DNA from: Dickeya lacustris
Lineage (GTDB): Bacteria > Pseudomonadota > Gammaproteobacteria > Enterobacterales > Enterobacteriaceae
NCBI RefSeq assembly: GCF_029635795.1
Contig: NZ_CP114280.1
Span: forward strand, 4,303,774 to 4,367,773
DNA length: 64,000 nucleotides
Direction: 5' to 3'
In this document: piece after piece, positions 9,537-18,329 of the stretch
Layout: the number at the start of each line of letters is the position of its first letter
Position numbering within the stretch: the stretch's first letter is position 1
The notes under the pieces: model-generated
Databases searched by the model: none
Told to the model about the DNA's origin: nothing
The model's input: the letters and a program-made list of their open reading frames with translations, nothing else
Program-made: the position numbers and the translations under genes

Positions 9537-9618
9537 GCCAGTAACTGGCTAATAAATAATCTAAGCTAGGAGGTCTTGTCCGTCAAGACAACTAGAATGA
9601 CCATCTTTCATTGAAGCC

Positions 9619-10779
9619 TAAATAGCTTCTCATATTACCGCTCCACTTTAGCCAGGCCAGGTTGATTGCCGGGAAACGGTGAAGCTGCATTCATAAATTG
9701 CGTTACCTGTTTCAGTGACTGCCACAGGTACCGGCACTGATGGTTCCGCGTTATTGTTTCGTGTAACGACAACCACAGCCGCTCTATCGGATTCAGCCAC
9801 GGCGAATAGGTCGGCAGAAACAACAGCTGGAACTTGCTGTTCTCCGCCAGCCAGCGCTCCACTTTGTGGCTTTTATGGATGATGTCGTTATCAACCACCA
9901 ACGTAATGGTTTTCGCCCGCCGGTATGTGCGTTGTAATGCCTCTAACAGTTTGATAAATAAATCAGAACTCTTGATGTTGCCACTAACGTAGGAGACTCG
10001 GCCCGTCCCCGAATGCAGTGCGCCAGCCAGATAATGTTTCTGGTTCTGTCCCGGCGTGGCGATACGCTTCTGCTGCCCTTTGGGCATCCAGTCGGCACCG
10101 ATTTTCGGGTTCAGGTCGATATCGACTTCATCCTGATAAAACACAGGATTAGCCGCTGAGCACTGAGCCAGCGCCTGCTCGATGGCAAGCCGCTTTTCAT
10201 CATAATACGGGTCCCTGATTTTCAGCGTCGGTGCGGCCCTGCGCCAGACCATACCGGCCTGTTTGAGGTATCGGTGCAGGGTGGAACGGTGAAGCGTCAC
10301 GTCAAAAAGCCGGTTGACGATACGGGTTAGTAACTCCGTACTCCAACGGGAGCGCAGCCAGCCGAAATCCTTCGGCGACCGTTGAACCAGCAAGGGAAGC
10401 ACTCGCTGGATATCGGTGACCGGCCAGCAAGGCGCACGACCGGGCCTGAGGCTCTTTAGTCCTTCAACACCCTGCAAAGTAAACCCGTTTATCCATCTTC
10501 CGACGGATGAACGCGCAGCACAGAGCAGTCTGGCAACTTCGGTGACGGTTATTCCCGATGCAACATCAACATGGCAATGAGAGTCGTCTGGAATAATTTT
10601 TATCGCGGGTTTGTTGGGCTTCTTTGCACATCAGTTGTCGTTCTTCATCAGGGATTGCTGCTATGATCGGCATCGCTCAGTCCGGTTGGTGATTTGTGAT
10701 GTTTGGCGATTGAAAAGACTCGCTCAACTCGGACTGAGTTCCCTTCAAGTGATCTACTATTTTTTTGCGAAGCTATTTA
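9619..10779 (-). mobile_element. IS630-family insertion sequence
   Basis: Reading inward from each end gives the same 12 bases: CTAAATAGCTTC at about 9619-9630 and its reverse complement at about 10768-10779. They bracket a single transposase gene that stops 4 bases inside the left end. The total length of about 1.16 kb is normal for IS630. IS630 elements insert at TA dinucleotides, and a TA is part of each end; I cannot fix the exact outer base. The transposase is frameshifted, so this copy is probably inactive unless supplied in trans. Confidence 0.75.
9635..10673 (-). pseudogene. IS630-family transposase, N-terminus frameshifted twice
   Basis: The long open part (about 9635-10550) encodes the helix-turn-helix segment SSVGRWINGFTLQGVEGL, then the DDE catalytic core with VFYQDEVDIDLNP, VVDNDIIHKS and SPWLNPIERLW. 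Upstream the same protein continues in other frames. It starts at ATG 10673 (MPIIAAIPDEERQLM) and runs through TRDKNYSRRL. It then needs removal of two bases near 10579-10583 and addition of one G near 10553-10556 to join. With these repairs it is 345 residues, the family length. The lesions could be real decay or base-calling errors. Confidence 0.8.
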
Positions 10780-11029
10780 GTGGACAGCAATTGGTGGTTG
10801 ATCGTGTAAGCGAGTGCAGCTCATAGCTAATGTGAGCACGAGCGTTTGATTAGTCGCAATTAATCTTGGTAAAAACCGGCGCTGATTGCAAGCACGGGGA
10901 GTTTCGATTGCGAACCGCTGCAACTATGTTTACATAAATAGAAATAGTTTAGTCACGATAGAACAAGGAGAGGCATCTTATGTTGGCGCGTATGCCCCTC
11001 CACTAGTAAATTATGTAGTCGGCAAATTC
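10780..11029. other. AT-rich spacer, no gene seen
   Basis: Sequence between the IS630 right end and the end of the PI-PLC gene. No frame here looks coding, and I see no clear Rho-independent terminator for the leftward gene. Confidence 0.4.
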
Positions 11030-12769
11030 TCAATTGATCGCATCAAGATCCACCAACTCGACATGCGAAGAATTCCAATTGTTATTTATAATTGTCAATA
11101 TTAGCGATGAAATGTGGTTTGATATTGAATCATTGTTAAGTATTGGGAAATCCATAGCAATAATTCCTTTCCACTGATTCTCGTTTTTTCGTAAAAAATC
11201 ATACAACCATGGATTGATTTTATTTGAAAAATTCTCCGGTCCGTTTGGTGTGGGAGTTCCCTCATATCCGCTGGAAAAATTCATAATAAGGTTTTTATTA
11301 TATTTTTCATCATGTGAAAGGAGTTTTTTTATTGCTTCTTTTTTTTGTTCTAATTCAGTTGGATTGTATAGGTCTTGGACGGCTAGCGTGCATTCGCCAT
11401 TAATTAAAAAAAATGCCGAATTGTCTTTCCAGCCAGAGTACGCATTTATTCCTAACTCCCTCGTTCCTGAGTCGAATCGTCTAATGAGGACAATTTTTTT
11501 TCGAGCGTCTTTTAGTTTAGGAACTGTTGTTTCTTGGTAGAAAAGTTCGCAATATTTGTTGTTTATATAATAGCTATTTAAAAAAATGGTGCAGAAATTT
11601 GGATTTTTATCACCTTCTTCCTTTAGGCTCATTATGATTGTTTCAGATGGGTTCCTCTCGATAAATTGAGCCACTTCATCAAGTACCTCATCCATAGAAA
11701 TGTGCTGATATATAGGCCCGTGGTAAACAAGTAGCTCGCCAGTGGGGCTAACGGCACATCTAATATCAAGGAATCTGACCCCTAGGTTTAGCTGGGAGGT
11801 AATCCCATAATTTTGACATTTGGAGAATGTGTTTTGAGCGTAAAGTGCGCAACTATCATGTGTACCTGGGATGCATAATTCGTATAAATATTTCTCATCG
11901 CACAGATTACTCATCCATGATTCCAAATTGCGGCTTAGAAATACGAAGCCATAGTTTGGCGATGAATTTGTGCAACATATAAATGCTTTTATATCATTTG
12001 AAATATAAACTTGAAATAAATTGTCATAATGCGCGGTCATGGCGTCCCAGATGATCGGGCCGAGCGTACCTACCCCAATTTTATTCTCGCCAGCTAGAGG
12101 ATTGGAGAATGAGAAGGCAATATTTTTTGTGATTGTTTTATATGTGGCATACCCGGAACATCCGGTTACGGCATAATTTTTTTCATAGCATTGAACCGTT
12201 CCAATATGCCTGTTTGGAATACTTTTTGGCCAGCACTGGCCATCGCCAACTCCACCTGTATCAAACCAATCATCAAAATAAGTTAGCTCTAGGCCGGAGT
12301 AGTTGAGAATAGTTAGATTAACTGCATGAGACTTACTCGTCTTTTGAAAGTTAATACAAGAGGTCAGAATGATTTTTGCGTTATTCGTTGAGGATTCTGT
12401 GCATTGGGCAATAGCCGAATATGTATCTGATATTTTAGCAAAGAAAATTTTGTAATCATGATCGCCCATATCGGCCCACGTTTTATCCCCATTGCTACCG
12501 ATACCTACTTTGTTATTCCCGACTGATGGATTTGAAAAGGCTATTGTTATCTCTTCATTTTCTGCTTTGTAAACAACATATCCCGAGCAACCCACTGGTG
12601 AATAATCTTTTTCGCAGCATTGAATAATTGCTTCAGTGTCATTTGCAATTAATTTTGGCCATTCATAATTATCAGATAGTCGGCCCGAATCAAACCAGTG
12701 TCTTGAGTAATTTAAGTCTCTTCCGCTTATGTTTGTAATATCAATATTTACAATATGTGATTTTCCCAT
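11030..12769 (-). CDS. Two actinoporin-like domains fused to a PI-PLC X domain
   Basis: 579 residues, no signal peptide visible. Residues about 1-140 and 145-285 are two tandem copies of one domain (KSHIVNIDITNISG / KSHAVNLTILNYSG, then CSGYVVYKAENEEITIAFSN / CSGYATYKTITKNIAFSFSN). The pattern of a G-x-A/Y strand and FSNP loop resembles anemone actinoporin/fungal lectin folds that bind membranes. Residues about 290-560 are a bacterial PI-PLC X domain, with catalytic histidines in IPGTHDS and VYHGPIYQHISMDEV and acidic RFLDIRC. AGGA lies 8 bases before the ATG. It probably acts on host or competitor membranes after release (inference). The gene is strongly AT-rich compared with the chromosome, which suggests transfer. 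Confidence 0.65.
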   Translation of the reverse strand: MGKSHIVNIDITNISGRDLNYSRHWFDSGRLSDNYEWPKLIANDTEAIIQCCEKDYSPVGCSGYVVYKAENEEITIAFSNPSVGNNKVGIGSNGDKTWADMGDHDYKIFFAKISDTYSAIAQCTESSTNNAKIILTSCINFQKTSKSHAVNLTILNYSGLELTYFDDWFDTGGVGDGQCWPKSIPNRHIGTVQCYEKNYAVTGCSGYATYKTITKNIAFSFSNPLAGENKIGVGTLGPIIWDAMTAHYDNLFQVYISNDIKAFICCTNSSPNYGFVFLSRNLESWMSNLCDEKYLYELCIPGTHDSCALYAQNTFSKCQNYGITSQLNLGVRFLDIRCAVSPTGELLVYHGPIYQHISMDEVLDEVAQFIERNPSETIIMSLKEEGDKNPNFCTIFLNSYYINNKYCELFYQETTVPKLKDARKKIVLIRRFDSGTRELGINAYSGWKDNSAFFLINGECTLAVQDLYNPTELEQKKEAIKKLLSHDEKYNKNLIMNFSSGYEGTPTPNGPENFSNKINPWLYDFLRKNENQWKGIIAMDFPILNNDSISNHISSLILTIINNNWNSSHVELVDLDAIN

Positions 12770-12922
12770 TATATCTATCCTTTGTTCTTGTTCAAGAAAA
12801 GCGGTATAGAAAATGAATATTCTATTTTAATAGTAGGATTAAATGCCGACCATATGATATGGATGTTTAACATTGGCCAGCTTTAAATAGCTGTAACGTT
12901 CCTGCTTACTTTAACTGGCTTG

Positions 12923-13585
12923 TTAGTATAGCTTTTCTGTGGTTGGAAGTACTTCGCCACCTTCGCCAGACATGTGAATGGTGGGGCCAATATATCTCTG
13001 CTGAGATGATTGCTCGTCTTTCTTTATTGTGCAATCCATTACAACGGCAAATATATTTCCAGTGACGGCGTAGTCGTAATCCTTATTGAAAATAGTCCCT
13101 TTATATTTTAAAACATTCAGTTGATTGGAGAGTTCTAGCATTTTTTCGACAATTAAATCTTGAGATTTTTCTGTTAAACCCCATTTTTCCATTGTATGTT
13201 TTGTTTCTTCATATGAGGCTTTGGCTGATCCAAAGAAAGGTAAGAAACTAATTCCACCGCTAGCGGTTTTCTTAGAATTCTCTTCGTATTCGTGTCGTTT
13301 TGATGCATCCAAGAGACTTTTAATCAATTCGTTCATCGTTTGTATACCAGCCGGTGTTATGCATTGCAGTTTTATTTCGAAATCTACATCAATTACAGCG
13401 TGAGGAGGGACTGTGTAGGTTACGCCTGAGCATTGACCTTGGCCATATGTGTTGATTGTTATGCCATTAGATGCTGAATCGCCAACTGATAATTGTACTT
13501 TCACTAATGGGGATGGGTGAATAAAATCATCATAATCTATGGTTTCAAGATGAAAAGTTGAGTTTATTTTCTTTGTCGTATTCAT
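12923..13585 (-). CDS. Unknown protein paired with the PI-PLC gene
   Basis: 220 residues; I do not recognise the family. The N-terminal half looks like beta strands with polar loops (VKVQLSVGDSASNG, INTYGQGQCSG). The middle has a glycine-rich hydrophobic stretch (ASGGISFLPFFGSAKAS) followed by a charged amphipathic helix. The layout, a beta domain plus a short hydrophobic segment, would suit a membrane-inserting or membrane-binding protein, but that is only a suggestion. It is co-directional with the PI-PLC gene, 153 bases upstream of its start, and shares the AT-rich base composition, so the two probably arrived together. Confidence 0.6.
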   Translation of the reverse strand: MNTTKKINSTFHLETIDYDDFIHPSPLVKVQLSVGDSASNGITINTYGQGQCSGVTYTVPPHAVIDVDFEIKLQCITPAGIQTMNELIKSLLDASKRHEYEENSKKTASGGISFLPFFGSAKASYEETKHTMEKWGLTEKSQDLIVEKMLELSNQLNVLKYKGTIFNKDYDYAVTGNIFAVVMDCTIKKDEQSSQQRYIGPTIHMSGEGGEVLPTTEKLY

Positions 13586-13970
13586 GATTAATCTACCTAT
13601 TGTGAGAACGTAAGTGAGATATGTAGTTGAATTGAAAATGTTTAATTTAAATTTTTTGGGAAATAGTTAATAATGTGGAATATTTTGTAGAGAAAATACC
13701 TAATAAGCTAATTATTTTAAGGCTTTTAATATATTGGGATGAATACTAAGCTTTGACCTTATACATGAACCATGAATAGGGTGTCAGCACATCATCTCTC
13801 GCTTTCAGTTAATAAAAAAAACGTGACTAAAAGCAAAACATTCTACATGCTTAAAAAATATGACAAATTGCAGTATAGTATAAACGACTACGAAATCAAA
13901 ATTTTCTCTGCCGTGATTGCTCTCGAAAGTCTGATTGATAATCTGCTCCCGTAGCCTTTGATGGGGTGTT
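13586..13970. other. AT-rich promoter-side spacer upstream of the toxin-like pair
   Basis: About 385 bases, very AT-rich, between the unknown gene and the IS3 element; it should contain the promoter for the leftward pair. A 60-codon rightward frame (13772-13954) has no ribosome site and no recognisable product, so I do not call it a gene. Confidence 0.45.
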
Positions 13971-14037
13971 TGATCCTACCCACCATTAGTGGACACGCAA
14001 CTAAGTGAGTAAACTCTCAAGTAAGAGGTGATTACTC

Positions 14038-14337
14038 ATGACAAAACCAGCATCAACCAGCAAAACAGCCCGTAAATAGTACACACCTGAATTCCGCAAT
14101 GAGGCCCTGAAACTGGCAGAGCGTATTGGCGTCGCTGCTGCTGCTCGTGAACTCAGCCTGTATGAATCACAGCTCTATGCCTGGCGCAGCAAGCTAAAGA
14201 ATGCCCATTCTTCTTACGAACGTGAGCAGGAAATGTCTGTTGAAATCGCCCGCCTTAAGCGGCAACTGGCTGAACGGGATGAAGAACTGGCCATTCTCCA
14301 AAAGGCCGCGAAATACTTCGCGAAGCGCCTGAAATGA
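14038..14337 (+). pseudogene. IS3 OrfA with premature stop
   Basis: From ATG 14038 the product begins MTKPASTSKTARK and meets TAG at 14077-14079. The same frame then continues with YTPEFRNEALKLAERIG, VAAAARELSLYESQLYAWR (helix-turn-helix) and a leucine-zipper-like [19 protein letters not shown] to the natural end at 14335-14337. The expected codon at the stop is AAG (lysine) in relatives, so a single base change explains the interruption. The ATGA overlap with orfB is the usual IS3 arrangement. Confidence 0.8.
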
Positions 14338-15020
14338 AGGTTGTCTTCATCGAAAAGCATCAGGCCGAGTTCAGCATCGCTGATGAGTTGCCGGAGTACA
14401 ACATCAAAACCATCGCTGCCAGCCTGCGTCGTCAGGGATTATGGGCGAAAGCCAGCTGTAAATTCAGCCCGGTCAGCTACCGTGAACAGGGTCTGCCGGT
14501 ATCGGAAAACCTGCTGAAGCAGGACTTTATCGCCAGTGGCCCGAACCAGAAATGGGCGGGTGACATCACTTACTTACGTACAGATGAAGGCGGGTTGTAT
14601 CTGGTGCTCGACCTGTGGTCTCGTGCCGTTATTGGCTGGTCGATGTCCTCACGAATGACGGCGAAACTGGTCTGCGATGCGTTACAGATGGCACTCTGGC
14701 GGCGTAAACGCCCGAAAAACGTTATCGTTCACACGGATCGCGGCGGGCAGTACTGTTCAGCGGATTATCAGGCATTGCTGAAGCGGCACAGCCTGCGCGG
14801 CAGCATGAGCGCAACAGGTTGTTGCTACGATAATGCGTGCGCAGAAAGCTTCTTTCATTCACTGAAAGTGGAATGCATCCACGGAGAGCGCTTTACCGAC
14901 CGTGAAATTATGCGGACGACGGTATTTAATTATATCGAGTGTGATGACAATCGCTGGCGTCGTCACAGTGCCTGTGGCGGTCTCAGCCCGGAACAGTTTG
15001 AAAACGAAAACCTCGCTTAG
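14334..15020 (+). pseudogene. IS3 OrfB transposase with internal deletion
   Basis: 228 residues where about 280-290 are expected. It starts normally ([15 protein letters not shown]), then jumps into the region [20 protein letters not shown], missing some 60 residues before it. The rve/DDE core follows: [13 protein letters not shown] (first D), [11 protein letters not shown] (second D) and [13 protein letters not shown] (E). Two residues are also missing near [11 protein letters not shown] compared with relatives. The catalytic triad is present, but the protein is unlikely to work alone. Confidence 0.8.
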
Positions 15021-15047
15021 GGCTGTGTCCACATTACGTGGGTAGGA

Positions 15048-16139
15048 TCATGATTCTATTAACGCACTACACGACAGCGTTCGAAAGCCGTGACCGCACA
15101 GATCGGTTTTGGTGTCATAGCCCATTTTTCGTAGCGCCTTGTTGATGGTGTTCTCACTCATCGGCTTCATCGCATCATAACAGCCCGTCAGGATAAAGCC
15201 GTCATCGCCGTTAACGTCATAGGTGAGGTCTTTAAGCTCTTCTAAAATTGCCACTGCTTGTTCGCATAGGGGAACATAGTGCTTTCTGCGCATTTTAGCC
15301 CCACGGCCTGAATGTTTGATCCCTGCAATCGTTTCACGCTGTTCAGGGATAACCCATAAGGCACTGTTAAAATCGATCTCTGACCATCGGGCAAAGCGGA
15401 GTTCACTGGAGCGAATAAATATCAGCAGAGTGAGTTTTATCGCCAGCAGGGTCAGCCTGCTACGTCCCTGATAGCCTTCAATGCGTTCCAGTAGGGCAGG
15501 TATCTCTTCCAGCTCGATAGCGGGGCGGTGCTCTGTCTGTGGTTTCTGAACCGCGCCTTCCAAATCATAGGCAGGGTTAAAGCGGATCATCTTTTGCTGG
15601 ACGGCATAACGCATAATGGCAGTGGCATATTGCTTCACCCGCATAGCGATTTCCAGATAACCCAGCTTCTCTATCTTTTTGATGGGAACCAGCAGATCGC
15701 CTGTATCCAGTTCAGCAATATCTCTGTTGCCAATATCAGGGAACAGGTAGGTTTCAAGACGGGTCCAGACAGAACGCTGATAATCTTCCGACCATGTGGT
15801 TTTGGTGGCAAACCAGTTTCTGGCTACCGTTTTGAAAGCGCAAGTGTTGTTACGCTTTTCCTGAACGATTTTGTTGTCAGCCTGTTTTTTAGCGCTCGGA
15901 TCAATTCCCGCCGCTAACAGCTTTTTGGCATCATCGCGTCGTTGTCTGGCATTCGCCAGTGAAACAGCCGGGTAGACGCCTAAAGCGAGTAATCTTTGCT
16001 TCTTTTCGAAACGATAAGACAAGCGCCAGTATTTAGATCCATTAGGATGCACTAACAGGTGCATACCAAAGCTATCAGTAAGCTTATATTCCTTCTCAAG
16101 AGATTTGGCATTTTTTACTTTGGAATCAGTTAGTGACAT
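15048..16139 (-). pseudogene. Tyrosine-recombinase integrase (P4/CP4 type), C-terminus cut by IS3
   Basis: 363 residues. The N-terminal DUF4102/arm-binding domain (LTDSKVKNAKSLEKEYKLTDSFGMHLLVHPNGSKYW) and core domain are intact, with the first catalytic arginine in SSELRFARWSE and the HGFR motif. It stops four codons after SCSALI, where P4-type integrases continue for about 50 residues with the second histidine and the nucleophilic tyrosine. The stop codon TGA is formed at the junction with the IS3 end, so the IS insertion removed the active site. The gene starts 180 bases from the tRNA-Asn 3' end, as usual. Confidence 0.9.
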
Positions 16140-16250
16140 GATTTGCCCCCTTGAGTTGTTGGTATAAGCAAAATCGAACCAGAGATACCAACGATTCTAC
16201 CAACAAAAGTGGTGGGCAGTAGCGTTTTTTGGTGAACGAGGGTGAAGCTA

Positions 16251-16340
16251 AAGAAGGGGATAACCAATTGATTAAAAGCAAAAAAGCAGACGTCGGTGAA
16301 CGTCTGCTTTCTTTAAATTGGCTCCTCTGACTGGACTCGA
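16251..16340 (-). repeat. Right copy of tRNA-Asn 3' end plus terminator (candidate attR)
   Basis: Same layout as 9443-9536: GAAGGGGATAACC, a hairpin GCAGACGTC...GAACGTCTGC followed on the minus strand by A/T-rich sequence, CTTTAAATTGG, and the 3' end of tRNA-Asn. The hairpin also serves as the tRNA terminator. The repeat reaches into the tRNA gene to about 16340. Confidence 0.8.
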
Positions 16341-16394
16341 ACCAGTGACATACGGATTAACAGTCCGCCGTTCTACCGACTGAACTACAGAGGA
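16319..16394 (-). tRNA. tRNA-Asn (GTT)
   Basis: 76-base tRNA including an encoded CCA. Acceptor stem TCCTCTG pairs with CAGAGGA, the D-loop contains TTCAGTCGGTAGAA, the anticodon stem-loop GGACTGTTAATCC gives anticodon GTT, and the T-loop is GGTTCGAGTCC. In enterobacteria tRNA-Asn genes sit near mtfA (yeeI) and are frequent integration sites, as here. Confidence 0.96.
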
Positions 16395-16517
16395 ATTGTT
16401 GGAACGGGGCGAATATTATCTGCGGTGTTGTTAGGTGTCAACGGGGAATATGGTTATTTCATCCCGATTGCTTGCCTTATATACAAAAACAGGCGTATGG
16501 CCGCATTTTTCAGCTAT

Positions 16518-17303
16518 TCACTTCACTGACTTTGCCGTTTGCCTGTGCTGCCAATCCTGTAACCGTTCCAGCGGTTTCTGGCGATAGAATCTACAAAAAT
16601 TTTGGTATACCACAGGAAAGCGCTCGGCCAGTAACTCAGGAGCACTAAAGAAATACTCGGAGAGTACCGCAAAACACTCTGCCGGGCTGGTTACTGCATA
16701 AGCATCCATACTGGTGGCCTCTTCGCCAACCAGCTCAATTTCCTCAAGCAGTTCCGCCATTGCTGCATGGAGCGCTCGTTCCCAGTTTGCCACGTCACGT
16801 AATGGCATAGCCGGCACGCCGGAGGGACGCTCATTTCCTCGTTTATCAAGTGTATGCGCCACTTCGTGAATCACTAAATTGAACCCTGATAAATCAAATG
16901 AATCCTGGATTTCCAACCAGTTGAGCACGACTGGCCCTTGATCCCAGTGCTGTCCTGATTGCGTAACAGGGCCGCTGTGTACTAAACCGAATTCATCGAT
17001 CCATTCGTCCTCGACCACGAATGGCGCTGGATAAATCAGCACATCATGAAACCCATCGAGCCACTCAATACCGAATTCCAGTATCGGTAAGCTAAATAGC
17101 AACGCAATTCGTTGTGCCATTAACTCGGTAAGTTTCAGATCTTGCAGTGGAATGAGCCGCTTCTGGCGCAGAAACTGTTGAGCCAGTACAGTAAGCCGTT
17201 GCTGGTCTGCGACCGTTAATGGAGCAAACAGAGGTATTGACAGCGCAGGCTGCCAGTTGGATTCACTGTCATGGGGGGAGGATTTCCATTGCCACTTCAT
17301 CAT
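16518..17303 (-). CDS. mtfA: Mlc titration factor A (MtfA), zinc peptidase
   Basis: About 261 residues from the ATG at 17303 (MMKWQWK); an extra 11-residue extension from 17336 is unlikely because E. coli MtfA begins in the same way. The protein matches MtfA along its length, with the HExxH zinc motif in [12 protein letters not shown] near residue 150 and the downstream [14 protein letters not shown] segment. MtfA binds the glucose repressor Mlc, relieving repression of ptsG, and is itself a metallo-aminopeptidase-type enzyme. It lies beside tRNA-Asn and tRNA-Ser, as in E. coli. Confidence 0.95.
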   Translation of the reverse strand: MMKWQWKSSPHDSESNWQPALSIPLFAPLTVADQQRLTVLAQQFLRQKRLIPLQDLKLTELMAQRIALLFSLPILEFGIEWLDGFHDVLIYPAPFVVEDEWIDEFGLVHSGPVTQSGQHWDQGPVVLNWLEIQDSFDLSGFNLVIHEVAHTLDKRGNERPSGVPAMPLRDVANWERALHAAMAELLEEIELVGEEATSMDAYAVTSPAECFAVLSEYFFSAPELLAERFPVVYQNFCRFYRQKPLERLQDWQHRQTAKSVK

Positions 17304-17397
17304 GGTGTTGCTCGCTAAGTCATCACTTGAACTCAAAGGCGTCGGTTTAGGCTTGTTAACATGCCATAAAACAGGGCATCATGGTGGCCGTTTTTAC

Positions 17398-17487
17398 GGA
17401 GAGATGCCGGAGCGGCTGAACGGACCAGTCTCGAAAACTGGAGTAGGGGCAACTCTACCGGGGGTTCAAATCCCCCTCTCTCCGCCA
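17398..17487 (+). tRNA. tRNA-Ser (CGA)
   Basis: 90-base class II tRNA with a long variable arm. The acceptor stem GGAGAGA pairs with TCTCTCC, the anticodon loop CTCGAAA gives CGA, the variable arm is GTAGGGGCAACTCTAC, the T-loop is GGTTCAAATCC, and CCA is encoded at 17485-17487. It corresponds to serU of E. coli. Confidence 0.96.
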
Positions 17488-17902
17488 TTTTCAATAAAAT
17501 CATTCAGTTATAATAAACTCTTTATCCCGTACTCGCTTGCTGCTGGCGCTCATCTCGCCGATCTGTTTTTCACCTCTATTTTTATCATGCCGTGTTATTT
17601 TCAGCATTAATATTTGTTATTTTTTAACGCGACATCACCATAAATTAATCCCTAAATTTACTGCTATTAATCATGTCTGGTAGAGTGTTTATTTTTTTTT
17701 GATATTAAAACCTGTAATAGTAATTTCTATACCGGTAGTTTTTACTGATTAATTTTATTCCTTTCGCTCATAGCACAACAGTGATTTGGGGAATATCTAT
17801 TATCAACAGCCTATGATAGCACTCAACGTGAGTTAAACGTTGATGCGCGATCCCTTTTATTGGTTTCTTAGGGGTTTATTTTTTATCAATAAGGCTTAAA
17901 AA
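17488..17902. other. AT-rich spacer between tRNA-Ser and the tail module
   Basis: About 415 bases, markedly AT-rich, with no coding frame that I trust. It should contain the promoter of the first tail module; TTAACG and TATGAT-like hexamers occur, but I cannot place a promoter with confidence. I found no second copy of the tRNA-Ser end to mark an attachment site. Confidence 0.4.
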
Positions 17903-18250
17903 ATGACCGAAGAAGATATTTACCCATTGTTAGGTAAACTGGCTAATGGCCATGTTTATGCATATGCAGTGCCGTGCTGTGATTATCATCAACACCATGA
18001 GTGCCATTCGTTTATTTTATTTTCTCTGAGTCAGGAAAATCAGTATGACGCCAGTCAGACGCTGACCGGGCAGAATATTAATCTTGCCGTGGATTGTTAC
18101 GCACATACCCTTGTTGCTGCACGAAAATTAAGGGAGCAGGTGTGGCAGGCGTTGATGGTGTTAAAACCCCGCAAGACGGAAGAGTATAATGATTTTGATG
18201 TTGAATATGACCAGTTCCGTATGACATTAAATATCAATATCTCCCGCTAG
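17903..18250 (+). CDS. gp17-like tail completion protein (DUF3168-like), copy 1
   Basis: 115 residues, starting MTEEDIYPLLGKLANGHVYAY. The layout matches the DUF3168/gp17 phage tail-completion family: an N-terminal helix plus GxVY, a central AGQ/GQNINLAVDCYAHT strand, a long helix (AARKLREQVWQAL) and a final strand (QFRMTLNINIS). In phages such proteins join head and tail. Here it precedes a fibre gene with a 79-base gap and no other structural gene. It is almost identical to the copy at 20739. A ribosome site (AAGGC) and ATG are visible. Function outside a phage is unknown. Confidence 0.6.
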   Translation: MTEEDIYPLLGKLANGHVYAYAVPCCDYHQHHECHSFILFSLSQENQYDASQTLTGQNINLAVDCYAHTLVAARKLREQVWQALMVLKPRKTEEYNDFDVEYDQFRMTLNINISR

Positions 18251-18329
18251 TTAAATATCGTCGTTAATTATACGTGCGTTGGCTGTTATGGCCGGGCCTT
18301 GTCGCATAACAAATAAAAGGTATAAATTT

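Larger units (their letters stand above)
13971..15050 (+). mobile_element. IS3-family element with matching terminal repeats
   Basis: The left end reads TGATCCTACCCAC then TGGACAC. The right end, reverse complemented, reads TGATCCTACCCACG then TGGACACAG, so the terminal inverted repeats match over about 25 positions with few differences. Between them lie an orfA and an overlapping orfB in the IS3 order. Both genes are damaged (a nonsense codon in orfA, an internal deletion in orfB). The element of about 1.08 kb is shorter than an intact relative of about 1.2-1.3 kb. Its right end cuts the integrase gene. Confidence 0.85.
9443..16394. mobile_element. Decayed integrative island at tRNA-Asn
   Basis: Region of about 6.9 kb bounded by imperfect direct repeats of the tRNA-Asn 3' end and its terminator (9443-9536 and 16251-16340). 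It carries a tyrosine integrase next to the tRNA, in the usual orientation. Cargo is an IS630-like element, two AT-rich genes (PI-PLC fusion and an unknown partner) and an IS3-like element. The integrase is truncated, so the island is probably no longer mobile by itself. The AT-rich base composition of 10.8-14.0 kb contrasts with the GC-rich chromosome on either side. Confidence 0.75.

Noticed and set aside
13772..13954. 60-codon rightward frame in AT-rich DNA
   Set aside because: No ribosome site, no recognisable product, and in DNA where chance frames are common.
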